Assembly (NCBI GenBank): GCA_002082585.1
Contig: CP020563.1
Span: 7,372,001 to 7,436,000, forward strand
Source: Kitasatospora albolonga
Lineage (GTDB): Bacteria > Actinomycetota > Actinomycetes > Streptomycetales > Streptomycetaceae
Direction of reading: 5' to 3'
Length of the DNA stretch: 64,000 nucleotides
This document shows, one piece after another, positions 27,794 to 37,019 of this stretch. A program made the translations under genes and the position numbers. Positions within the stretch are counted from its first letter, which is position 1; every line of letters starts with the position of its first letter. The notes under the pieces were generated by a model that saw only the letters and a program-made list of their open reading frames with translations, did not search any database and had not been told where the DNA came from.

Positions 27794-28089
27794 CCGGGCA
27801 ACTCCTGCTTGAATGGCGCGAGTTCCGGTGCCGTCTTCGTCGCGATGAACTCCGTGATCCGGTACGCGCAGACCCCGTGCGCGGCGAAGGGGTCGGCCGC
27901 GGCGATCTCCTCGATCCGCGCCCGGTCGTCCCCGACGGCGAGGATCACCCCGCCGTCCCGGGGGTTCTTGCGGCCGGAGGCGATGAAGACGCCCGCCGTG
28001 TACTGCTCGTCCAGCCATGCGATGTGCTCCCGCATCAGCGCGTCCGCGCGCTCGACCGGGGCGGTGTAGGTCAATTCGAGTACGAACAT
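27790..28089 (-). CDS. YCII-domain protein
   Basis: 99 aa starting MFVLELTYTAPVERADALMREH. The fold's conserved His/Asp pair appears as REHIAWLDEQ and later ADPFAAHGVCAYRITEF, typical of the YciI family (ferredoxin-like small proteins, sometimes with dehydrochlorinase-like activity). A TAGCCT box ends 7 nt upstream of the ATG (28097-28102), so the transcript is probably leaderless. No catalytic function is claimed. Confidence 0.85.
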   Translation of the reverse strand: MFVLELTYTAPVERADALMREHIAWLDEQYTAGVFIASGRKNPRDGGVILAVGDDRARIEEIAAADPFAAHGVCAYRITEFIATKTAPELAPFKQELPG

Positions 28090-28167
28090 GGCCGCCAGGC
28101 TACGGGACCGGGCCGCCCGCCGAGGGCCGCCCCCGGCACCCCTCCGGCACCGCCTAAGCTGCTGGTC

Positions 28168-28860
28168 ATGACGATGCAGCCCCCTCCCGCCCACGAGACC
28201 CCCGCCGACGAAGCCGAGGGCCGGGCGATCCAGGACCGCCTGCGCGGCCTGGTGGTGCTGGACGAGCCGGGCCCGGCGCCCGGGACCGGGCTGGTGACCG
28301 GGGTCGACGTGGCGTACGACGACGAGAAGGACGTGGTCGTCGCGGCGGCCGTCGTCCTGGACGCCGAGACCCTGGAGACCGTCGACGAGGCCACCGCCGT
28401 CGGCACGATCACCTTCCCGTACGTCCCCGGGCTGCTGGCCTTCCGTGAGATCCCCACCGTGCTGGAGGCCCTGGAGTCGCTGACCGTCGACCCCGGCCTC
28501 GTCATCTGCGACGGCTACGGCCTCGCCCACCCCCGCCGCTTCGGCCTCGCCAGCCACCTGGGGGTGCTCACCGGACTGCCTGTGATCGGCGTCGGCAAGA
28601 ACCCGTTCACCTTCTCGTACGAGGCCCCCGGCCCCCGGCGCGGCGACTTCTCCCCGCTGCTGGACGGCGACGAGGTGGTGGGCCGGGCGCTGCGCACCCA
28701 GGAGAACACCAACCCGATCTTCGTCTCCGTGGGCCACCGCATCGGCCTCGACAACGCCTGCGCCCACACCCTGCGCCTGGCCCGCCGCTTCCGCCAGCCG
28801 GAGAGCACCCGCCGCGCGGACGCCCTGTGCAGGCAGACCCTGCGGGAAGCGACCGCCTGA
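28168..28860 (+). CDS. nfi: Endonuclease V (deoxyinosine 3'-endonuclease)
   Basis: 230 aa; TAAGCT at 28155-28160 lies 7 nt before the ATG, suggesting a leaderless start. Family motifs: GVDVAYDDEKDVVVAAAVVL (first catalytic Asp), PYVPGLLAFREIPTVLEAL, the second Asp in LVICDGYGLAHPRRFGLASH and GVGKNPF. A His/Asp motif near the end is NPIFVSVGHRIGLDNA. Endonuclease V nicks DNA next to deoxyinosine, or RNA inosine in some species. It is a single-gene unit. Confidence 0.93.
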   Translation: MTMQPPPAHETPADEAEGRAIQDRLRGLVVLDEPGPAPGTGLVTGVDVAYDDEKDVVVAAAVVLDAETLETVDEATAVGTITFPYVPGLLAFREIPTVLEALESLTVDPGLVICDGYGLAHPRRFGLASHLGVLTGLPVIGVGKNPFTFSYEAPGPRRGDFSPLLDGDEVVGRALRTQENTNPIFVSVGHRIGLDNACAHTLRLARRFRQPESTRRADALCRQTLREATA

Positions 28861-28905
28861 GGCGCACCGCGCCCTCACCGGCCGGGCCGCCACCGCGCCG
28901 CGCCC

Positions 28906-29493
28906 TCACCAGCCGAGCTGTACCTCGCCCAGCACCTCGCTGCCGATGTGCGCGGCGAGCTTCCGGGCCCGGGGCAGGTCGCCCCACTTGTCCACGTGGA
29001 CGAAGACCGTGTGCTCCTCGGTCCACCGCTCCCACTGGGCCTCGTCCCCGTGGAACACGATCTGCACCCCGTCGTACTTGCCCACGCCGGACAGCTCCGC
29101 CGCCGGGTCGTCCGGCCACAGGCCGTGCCAGTCGACGGAGGCCATGCCCCGGCCGAGAGCGGCGGTGAAGCGTTCCTCCACGCTTCCCGCCGGGGCCTTC
29201 GCCATGAGGTCCAGCGGCAGGTGCGGCCGGAGCGCCGTGTCGTCCGTCGCCGCCACGTCCAGGTCGAACCAGAGGTCCTCGCCCTTCGGGCCGGTCCGCT
29301 CCTCCGCGTACTCGAAGACCGGCCGGGGCAGGATCTCGGCCATCCGGCGCACCTCCGTGACCGTTCGCAGCTCCGCGAAGAGCTCGACCTCCTCTTCGCG
29401 TGTCGCCAGGAGGGCGCACAGGCGCTCGGCCTGCGCGTACGCCAACGAGGCGTCGGTGGTTCTGAAGACGGGATACGCCTGGGAGTTGCCCAT
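28906..29493 (-). CDS. Conserved hypothetical protein
   Basis: 195 aa from ATG 29493 (MGNSQAYPVFRTTDASLA); an upstream extension to 29745 would overlap the small membrane ORF and looks non-coding. No signal peptide, TM segment or known motif. It is acidic, with WFDLDVAATDDTALRPHLPL, VDWHGLWPDD and VFVHVDKWGDLPRARKLAAH. I do not recognise the family. The start is uncertain because there is no clear ribosome-binding site. Confidence 0.7.
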   Translation of the reverse strand: MGNSQAYPVFRTTDASLAYAQAERLCALLATREEEVELFAELRTVTEVRRMAEILPRPVFEYAEERTGPKGEDLWFDLDVAATDDTALRPHLPLDLMAKAPAGSVEERFTAALGRGMASVDWHGLWPDDPAAELSGVGKYDGVQIVFHGDEAQWERWTEEHTVFVHVDKWGDLPRARKLAAHIGSEVLGEVQLGW

Positions 29494-29621
29494 GGGGCGA
29501 AGCGTCACACGCCCCTGGCCGCCCGTGCCACCGGATTTCCCCGGCGGCCGGTGACGTACCGGCGGCCGACTGAGTATCTGTACGGATGGCGTAAACCGAT
29601 CAGGCTGGGCAGTCTGACTGT

Positions 29622-29765
29622 ATGAACAACTCCCGTGCGGCCGCCCACCCCCTGCCCCTCGACCCCGCCCAGCGACGCGTCGCGCTCGGTATGGTCCTCG
29701 GCGGGGCCGTCGGTCTCGTCTGGCTGGGCGCGATGCTTTACACACTGGCCGGCTGGATCTTCTAG
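29622..29765 (+). CDS. Small single-span membrane protein (47 aa)
   Basis: Short ORF MNNSRAAAHPLPLDPAQRRV followed by one hydrophobic helix (ALGMVLGGAVGLVWLGAMLY) and TLAGWIF. Codon third positions are G/C-rich as in neighbouring genes, and the amphipathic-plus-TM layout is protein-like. The 11-bp palindrome CAGTCTGACTG (29610-29620) abuts the ATG. It ends 11 bp before the stop of the convergent saccharopine-dehydrogenase-like gene. Function unknown. Confidence 0.55.
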   Translation: MNNSRAAAHPLPLDPAQRRVALGMVLGGAVGLVWLGAMLYTLAGWIF

Positions 29766-29775
29766 CGGGGGCTGT

Positions 29776-30966
29776 TCACCGCACCGCCGCCACCCGGAAG
29801 CGCAGCCCCGCCGCCGTCAGCCTCTCCAGCAGCGCGTCGCCCATTGCCGCCGCCGTGGTGACCTGGCCGGAGGTCTCCGGCAGCTTGTCCAGCGCGAGGC
29901 AGAGCGCCGACTCGGCGAGGATCTTGGCCGTCTCGTCGTAGCCCGGGTCGCCGCCGGACACCTCGGTGAAGACCCGTCGGCCCCCGCCCTCCCCGATGAA
30001 GCGGACCGTGAACCAGCTCCGCTTCCGGCGCTCCGCGTCCGGCCCCTGCCCCGCCTCGTACCGCCCCATCAGCCACTCCCGTACGCCTTCGATCTGCGCG
30101 GCGGCCACCAGCGCACCGATCGCCGCCGGGCCGCCGAGGGCCATCGGCAGGGTCTTGACCGAGGCGAAGTGGCGGTAGCGGAAGTCGGGGCCGTACCGCT
30201 CCAGCGCCCGCGCCGAGCGGCCCACGACCGCCGGGTCCACGGTCGGCAGCGGCAGCGCCCAGGCGCCGGTGGCCCCGTTGAAGTGCGGCGGTCCGGCCGG
30301 GGTGCGGACCCGGCGGCCCACCTGGCGGGGCTCGTACAGGCGCCGCTCCCTGGCGGCGAGCAGCGCCTGCGGGCCGCGCCCCATCGCGGTGAGCGCCGAG
30401 GCGAACGTACCGCCGGAGAACACGGCGTTGCTGCGGACGAAGCCGTCGACGGTCAGGGGGACGTCCTCCGGCAGCTGCTTGACCGTGAAGTACGCCCCCA
30501 GGTCGTGCGGTACGGAGTCGAAGCCGCAGGCGTGCACGATGCGGGCCCCCGTCTCCCGGGCCCGCGCGTCGTGGCGCACATAGGTGCGGTCGATGAACTC
30601 CGTCTCGCCGGTGAGGTCCAGGTAGTCCGTCCCGGCCTCGGCGCAGGCGGCGACGAGCTTCTCCCCGTACAGGATGTACGGACCCACGGTGGTGGCCACC
30701 ACCCGTGCGGAGGCGGCCAGTTCGCGCAGGGCGTCCTCGTCGTCGGCGTCGGCCTCCAGCAGCGTCAGCTCCGCGCAGCCCGGGTCGATGGCCGTCAGCC
30801 GTTCGCGCAGCCGCTCCAGCTTGGTGCGGCTGCGGCCGGCCAGGGCCCAGCGCAGCCCCTCGGGGGCGTGTGCCGCCAGGTACTCGGCCGTGAGCACTCC
30901 CACGAAGCCGGTGGCACCGAAAAGGACGACGTCCAGGGGGCGTGCCGCCCCGTTCTGGCTGTGCAC
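29776..30966 (-). CDS. Saccharopine-dehydrogenase-like NAD(P) oxidoreductase
   Basis: 396 aa from GTG 30966, GGAGG 6 nt upstream. The N-terminal Rossmann motif is VVLFGATGFVGVLTAEYLAA, followed by LAGRSRTKLERLRERL. Further features: VVATTVGPYILYGEKLVAAC, GTDYLDLTGETEFIDR and HACGFDSVPHDLGAYF. This is the trans-acting enoyl-reductase/saccharopine-dehydrogenase-like group of actinobacteria (mycobacterial Rv2953 relatives), which reduce unsaturated acyl intermediates in lipid synthesis. The substrate here is unknown. Divergent from the beta-oxidation operon, which hints at a lipid role. Confidence 0.85.
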   Translation of the reverse strand: MHSQNGAARPLDVVLFGATGFVGVLTAEYLAAHAPEGLRWALAGRSRTKLERLRERLTAIDPGCAELTLLEADADDEDALRELAASARVVATTVGPYILYGEKLVAACAEAGTDYLDLTGETEFIDRTYVRHDARARETGARIVHACGFDSVPHDLGAYFTVKQLPEDVPLTVDGFVRSNAVFSGGTFASALTAMGRGPQALLAARERRLYEPRQVGRRVRTPAGPPHFNGATGAWALPLPTVDPAVVGRSARALERYGPDFRYRHFASVKTLPMALGGPAAIGALVAAAQIEGVREWLMGRYEAGQGPDAERRKRSWFTVRFIGEGGGRRVFTEVSGGDPGYDETAKILAESALCLALDKLPETSGQVTTAAAMGDALLERLTAAGLRFRVAAVR

Positions 30967-31101
30967 GAGTACCTCCGGGGAGCGCGGGGGCGGGCGGGGA
31001 CGTGGCAGGCAGGCTAGCGGAGGGCGGCGGGTGGTGTGCGGCCGGGCGGGGCTCGGGCGTGGAAGGCCGGGCGGGGATGCGAGAGGATCGCGGGAGAAAG
31101 A

Positions 31102-31171
31102 ACTAAGCGCTTGCTCGGCCCGGGGGGTTGTGCGGAGGGAGGCGCGTTCTTAGCATCACTGATGTTACATC
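31102..31171 (+). promoter_or_regulatory. Promoter and operator region of the branched-acyl-CoA oxidation operon
   Basis: TTGTGC (31128-31133), 17-bp spacer, TAGCAT (31151-31156) forms a good promoter. Upstream lies ACTAAGCGCTTGCT (31102-31115), containing the 8-bp palindrome AAGCGCTT. It differs at one position from the TetR-type KstR2 consensus AnCAAGnnCTTGnT as I recall it. At the expected start point lies a second palindrome GATGT-T-ACATC (31161-31171). The rest of 30967-31200 is G-rich with no gene. Confidence 0.5.
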
Positions 31172-31200
31172 GGTTGTGTCACACCCCTGGGGGCTCACGG

Positions 31201-32337
31201 ATGGCAAGGACCGGGCAGCACGGCCCGCTGACAGGAGTCCGGGTCGTCGAGCTGGCGGGGATCGGCCCCGGACCGTTCGCGGCGATGCTGCTGGCGGACC
31301 TCGGCGCCGATGTCGTACGCGTCGACCGGCCCGGCGGAGCCGCGCTCGGCATCGATCCCGCGTACGACCTCACCAACCGCAACAAGCGCTCCGTCCTTGT
31401 CGACCTCAAGAGTGAGGGCGGCGCCGACCGCGTGCTGGACCTGGCCGAACGCGCGGACATCCTGATCGAGGGGTACCGCCCCGGAGTCGCGGAACGGCTC
31501 GGCGTCGGGCCCGACGCGTGCCTCGCCCGCAACCCGCGGCTGGTCTACGGGCGGATGACGGGCTGGGGCCAGGACGGGCCGCTGGCGCAGCGGGCCGGGC
31601 ACGATGTCGCGTACCTCGCGCTCACCGGCACTCTCTCCATGATCGGTAAGCCGGACGAACCGCCGGTGGTCCCCGCCAACCTGGTCGGCGACTACGCGGG
31701 CGGCTCGCTCTACCTTGTCGTCGGCGTCCTCGCCGCCCTCCAGCACGCCCGCACCCCGGGCGGCGCGGGGCAGGTGGTGGACGCGGCGATCGTGGACGGC
31801 GCCGCCCACCTCGCCTCGATGATCCACGGCATGCTGGCCGCCGGGAGCTGGCAGGACCGGCGCGGCACCAACCTGCTGGACGGCGGCTGCCCCTTCTACG
31901 GCACCTACGCCACCTCCGACGGCGGCCATATGGCGGTCGGCCCCCTGGAAGGGCAGTTCTACGCCGAGTTCGTCCGCCTCCTCGGCCTGGCCGACGCCTT
32001 CCCCGACCGCTGGGAGCTGGCCCGCTGGGACGAGCTGCGCGCCGCCGTCGCCGAGCGCTTCCTGACCCGTACGCGTGCGGAGTGGACCGAGGTCTTCGAG
32101 GGCACCGACGCCTGCGTCGCCCCCGTCCTCTCCCTCCGCGAGGCGCCGCACCACCCGCACCTCGCCGCCCGCTCCACCTACGTCGAGCACAGCGGCATCA
32201 CCCAGCCCGCCCCCGCCCCGCGCTTCTCCGCCACCCCCGTCTCCGTCCGCGGCGGCCCCGCACGGCCGGGCGCCGACACGGACGCCGTCGCCGCCGACTG
32301 GGACGTACCGGGGCTCAGGACCGACCACCAAGACTAG
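31201..32337 (+). CDS. Alpha-methylacyl-CoA racemase (CaiB/BaiF family)
   Basis: 378 aa from ATG 31201. It is close in pattern to mycobacterial MCR rather than to CoA transferases: the catalytic His134 in RAGHDVAYLALTG and Asp164 in PANLVGDYAGGSL correspond to the MCR His126/Asp156 pair with constant offset, and CPFYGTYATSDGGHMAVG supplies the active-site wall. Such enzymes epimerise (2R)-methylacyl-CoA to the (2S) form required by acyl-CoA dehydrogenases. It is first in a four-gene operon, 8 bp before the dehydrogenase, which makes breakdown of methyl-branched acyl chains or sterol side chains likely (inference). Confidence 0.88.
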   Translation: MARTGQHGPLTGVRVVELAGIGPGPFAAMLLADLGADVVRVDRPGGAALGIDPAYDLTNRNKRSVLVDLKSEGGADRVLDLAERADILIEGYRPGVAERLGVGPDACLARNPRLVYGRMTGWGQDGPLAQRAGHDVAYLALTGTLSMIGKPDEPPVVPANLVGDYAGGSLYLVVGVLAALQHARTPGGAGQVVDAAIVDGAAHLASMIHGMLAAGSWQDRRGTNLLDGGCPFYGTYATSDGGHMAVGPLEGQFYAEFVRLLGLADAFPDRWELARWDELRAAVAERFLTRTRAEWTEVFEGTDACVAPVLSLREAPHHPHLAARSTYVEHSGITQPAPAPRFSATPVSVRGGPARPGADTDAVAADWDVPGLRTDHQD

Positions 32338-32345
32338 GAGACCCC

Positions 32346-33488
32346 GTGCAGCGGCAGATCTTCACCGAGGAGCACGACGCGTTCCGCGAGACCGTCCGGG
32401 CCTTCCTGGCCAAGGAGGTGCTCCCGTACTACGAGCAGTGGGAGCAGGACGGCATCGTCTCCCGCGACGCCTGGCTCGCCGCCGGGCGCGCCGGGCTGCT
32501 CGGCCTCGCCGTCCCCGAGGAGTACGGGGGCGGCGGCTCCACCGACTTCCGCTACAGCGCGGTCCTGGCCGAGGAGTTCACCCGGGCCGGGGCGCCGGGC
32601 CTCGCGATCGGCCTGCACAACGACATCATCGGCCCCTACCTCACCGGCCTCGCCACCGACGAGCAGAAGCGGCGCTGGCTGCCCGGCTTCTGTTCCGGCG
32701 AGACCATCACTGCCATCGCCATGACCGAACCGGGCGCCGGCTCCGACCTCCAGGCGATCCGTACGACGGCCGAGGACAAGGGCGACCACTGGCTGCTCAA
32801 CGGCTCGAAGACCTTCATCTCCAACGGCATCCTGGCCGACCTGGTGATCGTCGTCGCCAAGACCACGCCCGACGGCGGCGCCAAGGGGCTCTCGCTGATC
32901 GTCGTCGAGCGCGGGGCCGAAGGGTTCGAGCGGGGCCGCAACCTCGACAAGATCGGCCAGAAGTCGCAGGACACCGCCGAGCTGTTCTTCAACGACGTCC
33001 GCGTCCCCAAGGAGAACCTCCTCGGTGAACTCGACGGTGCCTTCATCCACTTGATGACCAACCTGGCCCAGGAGCGCATGGGCATAGCGGTCGCCGCCAT
33101 CGCCGCCGCCGAACACCTGCTGGAGATCACCACCCAGTACGTCAAGGAGCGCGAGGCGTTCGGCCGCCCGCTGGCCAAGCTCCAGCACATCCGCTTCGAG
33201 ATCGCCGAGATGGCTACCGAATGCGCGGTCACCCGCGCCTTCCTGGACCGCTGCATCATCGACCACTCGGACGGGACGCTGGACGCCGTCCACGCCTCGA
33301 TGGCCAAGTGGTGGGCCACCGAACTCCAGAAGCGCACCGCCGACCGCTGCCTCCAACTCCACGGCGGCTACGGCTACATGAGCGAGTACAGGGTCGCCAA
33401 GGCGTTCACCGACGGCCGTATCCAGACCATCTACGGCGGCACCACCGAGATCATGAAGGAGATCATCGGCCGCTCGCTGCTCGCCTGA
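32346..33488 (+). CDS. Acyl-CoA dehydrogenase
   Basis: 380 aa from GTG 32346, TAGGAG 6 nt upstream. Family motifs: [16 protein letters not shown] (flavin/substrate), [35 protein letters not shown] and the C-terminal [17 protein letters not shown]. The usual catalytic-base segment YEGT reads YGGT ([12 protein letters not shown]), so the base must come from another helix, as in the long-chain and isovaleryl subgroups. The enzyme introduces the 2,3 double bond with FAD and transfers electrons to ETF. It lies between the racemase and a thiolase gene. Confidence 0.93.
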   Translation: MQRQIFTEEHDAFRETVRAFLAKEVLPYYEQWEQDGIVSRDAWLAAGRAGLLGLAVPEEYGGGGSTDFRYSAVLAEEFTRAGAPGLAIGLHNDIIGPYLTGLATDEQKRRWLPGFCSGETITAIAMTEPGAGSDLQAIRTTAEDKGDHWLLNGSKTFISNGILADLVIVVAKTTPDGGAKGLSLIVVERGAEGFERGRNLDKIGQKSQDTAELFFNDVRVPKENLLGELDGAFIHLMTNLAQERMGIAVAAIAAAEHLLEITTQYVKEREAFGRPLAKLQHIRFEIAEMATECAVTRAFLDRCIIDHSDGTLDAVHASMAKWWATELQKRTADRCLQLHGGYGYMSEYRVAKAFTDGRIQTIYGGTTEIMKEIIGRSLLA

Positions 33489-33541
33489 GCCCTCCCGGCT
33501 CCCCGTCTCTTCCTCACCACCACCCTCGAAAGGCAGCTGTC

Positions 33542-34756
33542 TTGAGTACCGAAGCATTCGTCTACGACGCGATCCGCACCCCGCGCGGCCGGGGCAAGGC
33601 CAACGGCTCCCTGCACGGCACCAAGCCGATCGACCTGGTCGTCGGCCTCATCCACGAGATCCGGAACCGCTTCCCGGACCTGGACCCGGCCGCCATCGAC
33701 GACATCGTCCTCGGCGTGGTCAGCCCGCTCGGGGACCAGGGCTCCGACATCGCCCGGATCGCCGCCATCGCGGCCGGGCTCCCCGATTCCGTGGCCGGGG
33801 TCCAGGAGAACCGCTTCTGTGCCTCGGGCCTGGAGGCCGTCAACCTGGCTGCGGCGAAGGTCCGTTCGGGGTGGGAGGACCTCGTGCTGGCCGGGGGCGT
33901 CGAGTCGATGTCCCGGGTGCCGATGGGCTCCGACGGCGGGGCCTGGGCGATGGACCCGATGACCAGCTTCGAGACCGGCTTCGCCCCGCAGGGCATCGGC
34001 GCCGACCTCATCGCCACCATCGAGGGCTTCAGCCGCCGTGACGTCGACGAGTACGCCGCCCTCTCCCAGGAGCGCGCCGCCGCGGCCTGGAAGGACGGCC
34101 GCTTCGCCCGCTCCGTCGTCCCCGTCCGGGACCGTAACGGCCTCCTCGTCCTGGACCACGACGAGCACCTGCGCCCCGGCACCACCGCCGACTCGCTCGC
34201 CGGACTCAAGCCCTCCTTCGCCGCCATCGGTGACCTGGGCGGCTTCGACGCGGTGGCGCTGCAGAAGTACCACTGGATCGAGAAGATCGACCACGTCCAC
34301 CACGCGGGCAACTCCTCCGGCATCGTCGACGGCGCCGCCCTCGTCGCCATCGGCTCGAAGGAGGTCGGGGAGCGCTACGGCCTCACCCCGCGCGCCCGGA
34401 TCGTCTCCGCCGCCGTCTCCGGCTCCGAGCCCACCATCATGCTCACCGGCCCCGCCCCCGCCACCCGCAAGGCGCTCGCCAAGGCCGGGCTCACCATCGA
34501 CGACATCGACCTCGTCGAGATCAACGAAGCCTTCGCCGGGGTCGTCCTGCGCTTCGTCAAGGACATGGGACTGAGCCTGGACAAGGTCAACGTCAACGGC
34601 GGCGCCATCGCGCTCGGCCACCCCCTCGGCGCGACCGGCGCGATGATCCTCGGCACCGTCATCGATGAACTGGAGCGCCGCGACCAGCGGTTCGGCCTGG
34701 TCACCCTCTGCGTCGGCGGCGGCATGGGCGTCGCGACCATCGTCGAACGCATCTGA
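33542..34756 (+). CDS. Acetyl-CoA C-acyltransferase (thiolase)
   Basis: 404 aa from a TTG start ([18 protein letters not shown]) with AAAGG upstream. Nucleophilic Cys93 in [14 protein letters not shown], the His of [12 protein letters not shown] and the second Cys of [11 protein letters not shown] make a complete thiolase active site. It cleaves 3-ketoacyl-CoA with CoA, the last beta-oxidation step. It is followed at 40 bp by the multifunctional FadB gene, so dehydrogenase, thiolase and FadB form a full cycle. Confidence 0.94.
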   Translation: MSTEAFVYDAIRTPRGRGKANGSLHGTKPIDLVVGLIHEIRNRFPDLDPAAIDDIVLGVVSPLGDQGSDIARIAAIAAGLPDSVAGVQENRFCASGLEAVNLAAAKVRSGWEDLVLAGGVESMSRVPMGSDGGAWAMDPMTSFETGFAPQGIGADLIATIEGFSRRDVDEYAALSQERAAAAWKDGRFARSVVPVRDRNGLLVLDHDEHLRPGTTADSLAGLKPSFAAIGDLGGFDAVALQKYHWIEKIDHVHHAGNSSGIVDGAALVAIGSKEVGERYGLTPRARIVSAAVSGSEPTIMLTGPAPATRKALAKAGLTIDDIDLVEINEAFAGVVLRFVKDMGLSLDKVNVNGGAIALGHPLGATGAMILGTVIDELERRDQRFGLVTLCVGGGMGVATIVERI

Positions 34757-34796
34757 CCTGTTCCCGGCCCCACCTGTTTACGGAGAGAACACCGAC

Positions 34797-36974
34797 ATGA
34801 CGACCGAGAGCACCACCATCCGCTGGGAACAGGACGAGACCGGCGTCGTCACCCTCGTCCTCGACGACCCCAACCAGTCCGCCAACACGATGAACCAGGC
34901 GTTCAAGGACTCCATCGCGGCCATCGCCGACCGCGCCGAGGCCGAGAAGGACTCCATCCGCGGCATCATCTACACCTCCGCCAAAAAGACCTTCTTCGCG
35001 GGCGGCGACCTCAAGGACATGATCAAGGTCGGCCCCGAGAACGCCCAGGCCGCCTTCGACACCGGCACCGAGATCAAGCGCTCGCTCCGCCGCATCGAGA
35101 CCCTCGGCAAGCCCGTCGTCGCCGCCATCAACGGCGCTGCCCTCGGCGGCGGTTACGAGATCGCGCTCGCCTCCCACCACCGGATCGCGCTCGACGCCCC
35201 CGGCTCCCGCATCGGCCTCCCCGAGGTCACCCTCGGCCTGCTCCCGGCGGGCGGCGGCGTCACCCGTACCGTACGCCTCATGGGCATCGCCGACGCGCTG
35301 CTCAAGGTGCTCCTCCAGGGCACCCAGTACACCCCGCGGCGCGCTCTGGAGAACGGCCTCGTCCACGAAGTCGCCGCCACGCGCGAGGAGATGCTCGAAA
35401 AGGCCCGCGCCTTCATCGACGCGAACCCCGAGTCCCAGCAGCCCTGGGACGTCAAGGGGTACAAGATCCCCGGCGGCACTCCGTCGAACCCCAAGTTCGC
35501 CGCCAACCTCCCCGCGTTCCCGGCCAACTTGAAGAAGCAGATCGCGGGCGCGCCCATGCCCGCGCCGCGCAACATCCTCGCGGCGGCCGTCGAGGGCTCC
35601 CAGGTCGACTTCGAGACCGCCCTGACCATCGAGGCCCGGTACTTCACCGAGCTGGTCACCGGCCAGGTCTCCAAGAACATGATCCAGGCGTTCTTCTTCG
35701 ACCTCCAGGCCGTCAACTCCGGCGCCAACCGCCCCAAGGACATCCCCGAGCGCCCGGTCCGCAGGGTCGCCGTGCTCGGCGCCGGGATGATGGGCGCGGG
35801 CATCGCCTACTCCTGCGCCAGGGCCGGGATCGACGTCGTCCTCAAGGACGTCTCCACCGAGGCCGCCGCCAAGGGCAAGGCATACAGCGAGAAGCTGCTC
35901 GCCAAGGCGCTCTCCCGGGGCCGTACGACGGAGGCCGAGCGCGACGAACTGCTGGCCCGGATCACCCCGACCGGTGACGTGGCCGACCTCGCGGGCTGTG
36001 ACGCGGTGATCGAGGCCGTCTTCGAGGACACCGCCCTCAAGCACAAGGTGTTCCAGGAGATCCAGGACGTCATCGAGCCCGACGCGCTGCTCTGTTCCAA
36101 CACCTCCACCCTCCCCATCACGGTCCTCGCCGAGGGCGTCTCGCGCCCGGCGGACTTCATCGGCCTGCACTTCTTCTCACCGGTCGACAAGATGCCGCTG
36201 GTCGAGATCATCAAGGGCGAGCGCACCGGCGACGAGGCGCTGGCCCGCGCCTTCGACCTCGTACGGCGCATCAAGAAGACGCCGATCGTCGTCAACGACT
36301 CGCGCGGCTTCTTCACCTCGCGCGTCATCGGCCAGTTCATCAACGAGGGCGTGGCGATGGTCGGCGAGGGCGTCGAGCCCGCCTCGATCGAGCAGGCCGC
36401 CGCCCAGTCCGGCTACCCGGCCAAGGTGCTCTCCCTGATGGACGAGCTGACCCTGACCCTGCCCCGCAAGATCCGCAACGAGACCAAGCGGGCGGTGGAG
36501 GAGGCGGGCGGCACCTGGCCCGGCCACCCCTCGGACGAGGTCATCGACCGCATGGTCGACGAGTTCGGGCGGCCGGGGCGCAGCGGGGGAGCGGGCTTCT
36601 ACGACTACGACGAGGAGGGCAGGCGCACCGGCCTCTGGCCGGGCCTGCGCGAGCACTTCACCACCAAGGCCGACGCGGACGTCCCCTTCGAGGACATGAA
36701 GGAGCGGATGCTCTTCTCCGAGGCGCTGGACAGCGTCCGCTGCCTGGAGGAGAACGTCCTCATCTCGGTCGCGGACGCCAACATCGGCTCCATCATGGGC
36801 ATCGGCTTCCCGCCGTGGACCGGCGGCGTGCTCCAGTACATCAACGGGTACGAGGGCGGCCTGCCCGGATTCGTCGCCCGCGCGCGGGAGTTGGCCGAGC
36901 GCTACGGCGACCGGTTCCTGCCGCCCGCGCTGCTGCTGGAGAAGGCGGAGAAGGGCGAGACCTTCCACGACTGA
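34797..36974 (+). CDS. FadB-type multifunctional enoyl-CoA hydratase / 3-hydroxyacyl-CoA dehydrogenase
   Basis: 725 aa from ATG 34797, GGAGAG upstream. The N-terminal crotonase half has the oxyanion-hole motifs AKKTFFAGGDLKDM and AAINGAALGGGYEIAL and the catalytic Glu region GLPEVTLGLLPAGGG. The C-terminal half begins with a Rossmann motif VAVLGAGMMGAGIAYSCARA near residue 325, then HFFSPVDKMPLVEII (His/Glu dyad) and a 3HCDH C-terminal domain. It hydrates enoyl-CoA and oxidises the 3-hydroxy product. It completes the beta-oxidation operon. A hairpin terminator follows 11 bp after the stop. Confidence 0.95.
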   Translation: MTTESTTIRWEQDETGVVTLVLDDPNQSANTMNQAFKDSIAAIADRAEAEKDSIRGIIYTSAKKTFFAGGDLKDMIKVGPENAQAAFDTGTEIKRSLRRIETLGKPVVAAINGAALGGGYEIALASHHRIALDAPGSRIGLPEVTLGLLPAGGGVTRTVRLMGIADALLKVLLQGTQYTPRRALENGLVHEVAATREEMLEKARAFIDANPESQQPWDVKGYKIPGGTPSNPKFAANLPAFPANLKKQIAGAPMPAPRNILAAAVEGSQVDFETALTIEARYFTELVTGQVSKNMIQAFFFDLQAVNSGANRPKDIPERPVRRVAVLGAGMMGAGIAYSCARAGIDVVLKDVSTEAAAKGKAYSEKLLAKALSRGRTTEAERDELLARITPTGDVADLAGCDAVIEAVFEDTALKHKVFQEIQDVIEPDALLCSNTSTLPITVLAEGVSRPADFIGLHFFSPVDKMPLVEIIKGERTGDEALARAFDLVRRIKKTPIVVNDSRGFFTSRVIGQFINEGVAMVGEGVEPASIEQAAAQSGYPAKVLSLMDELTLTLPRKIRNETKRAVEEAGGTWPGHPSDEVIDRMVDEFGRPGRSGGAGFYDYDEEGRRTGLWPGLREHFTTKADADVPFEDMKERMLFSEALDSVRCLEENVLISVADANIGSIMGIGFPPWTGGVLQYINGYEGGLPGFVARARELAERYGDRFLPPALLLEKAEKGETFHD

Positions 36975-36985
36975 GGCCGTGGTGC

Positions 36986-37019
36986 GCCGCGTTCACCGTC
37001 ACTCGGCGGTGAACGCGGC
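36986..37019. terminator. Bidirectional hairpin between fadB and merR genes
   Basis: Perfect 13-bp inverted repeat GCCGCGTTCACCG / CGGTGAACGCGGC with loop TCACTCGG. It overlaps the last codons of the convergent MerR gene, so one hairpin can serve both transcripts. Confidence 0.7.
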
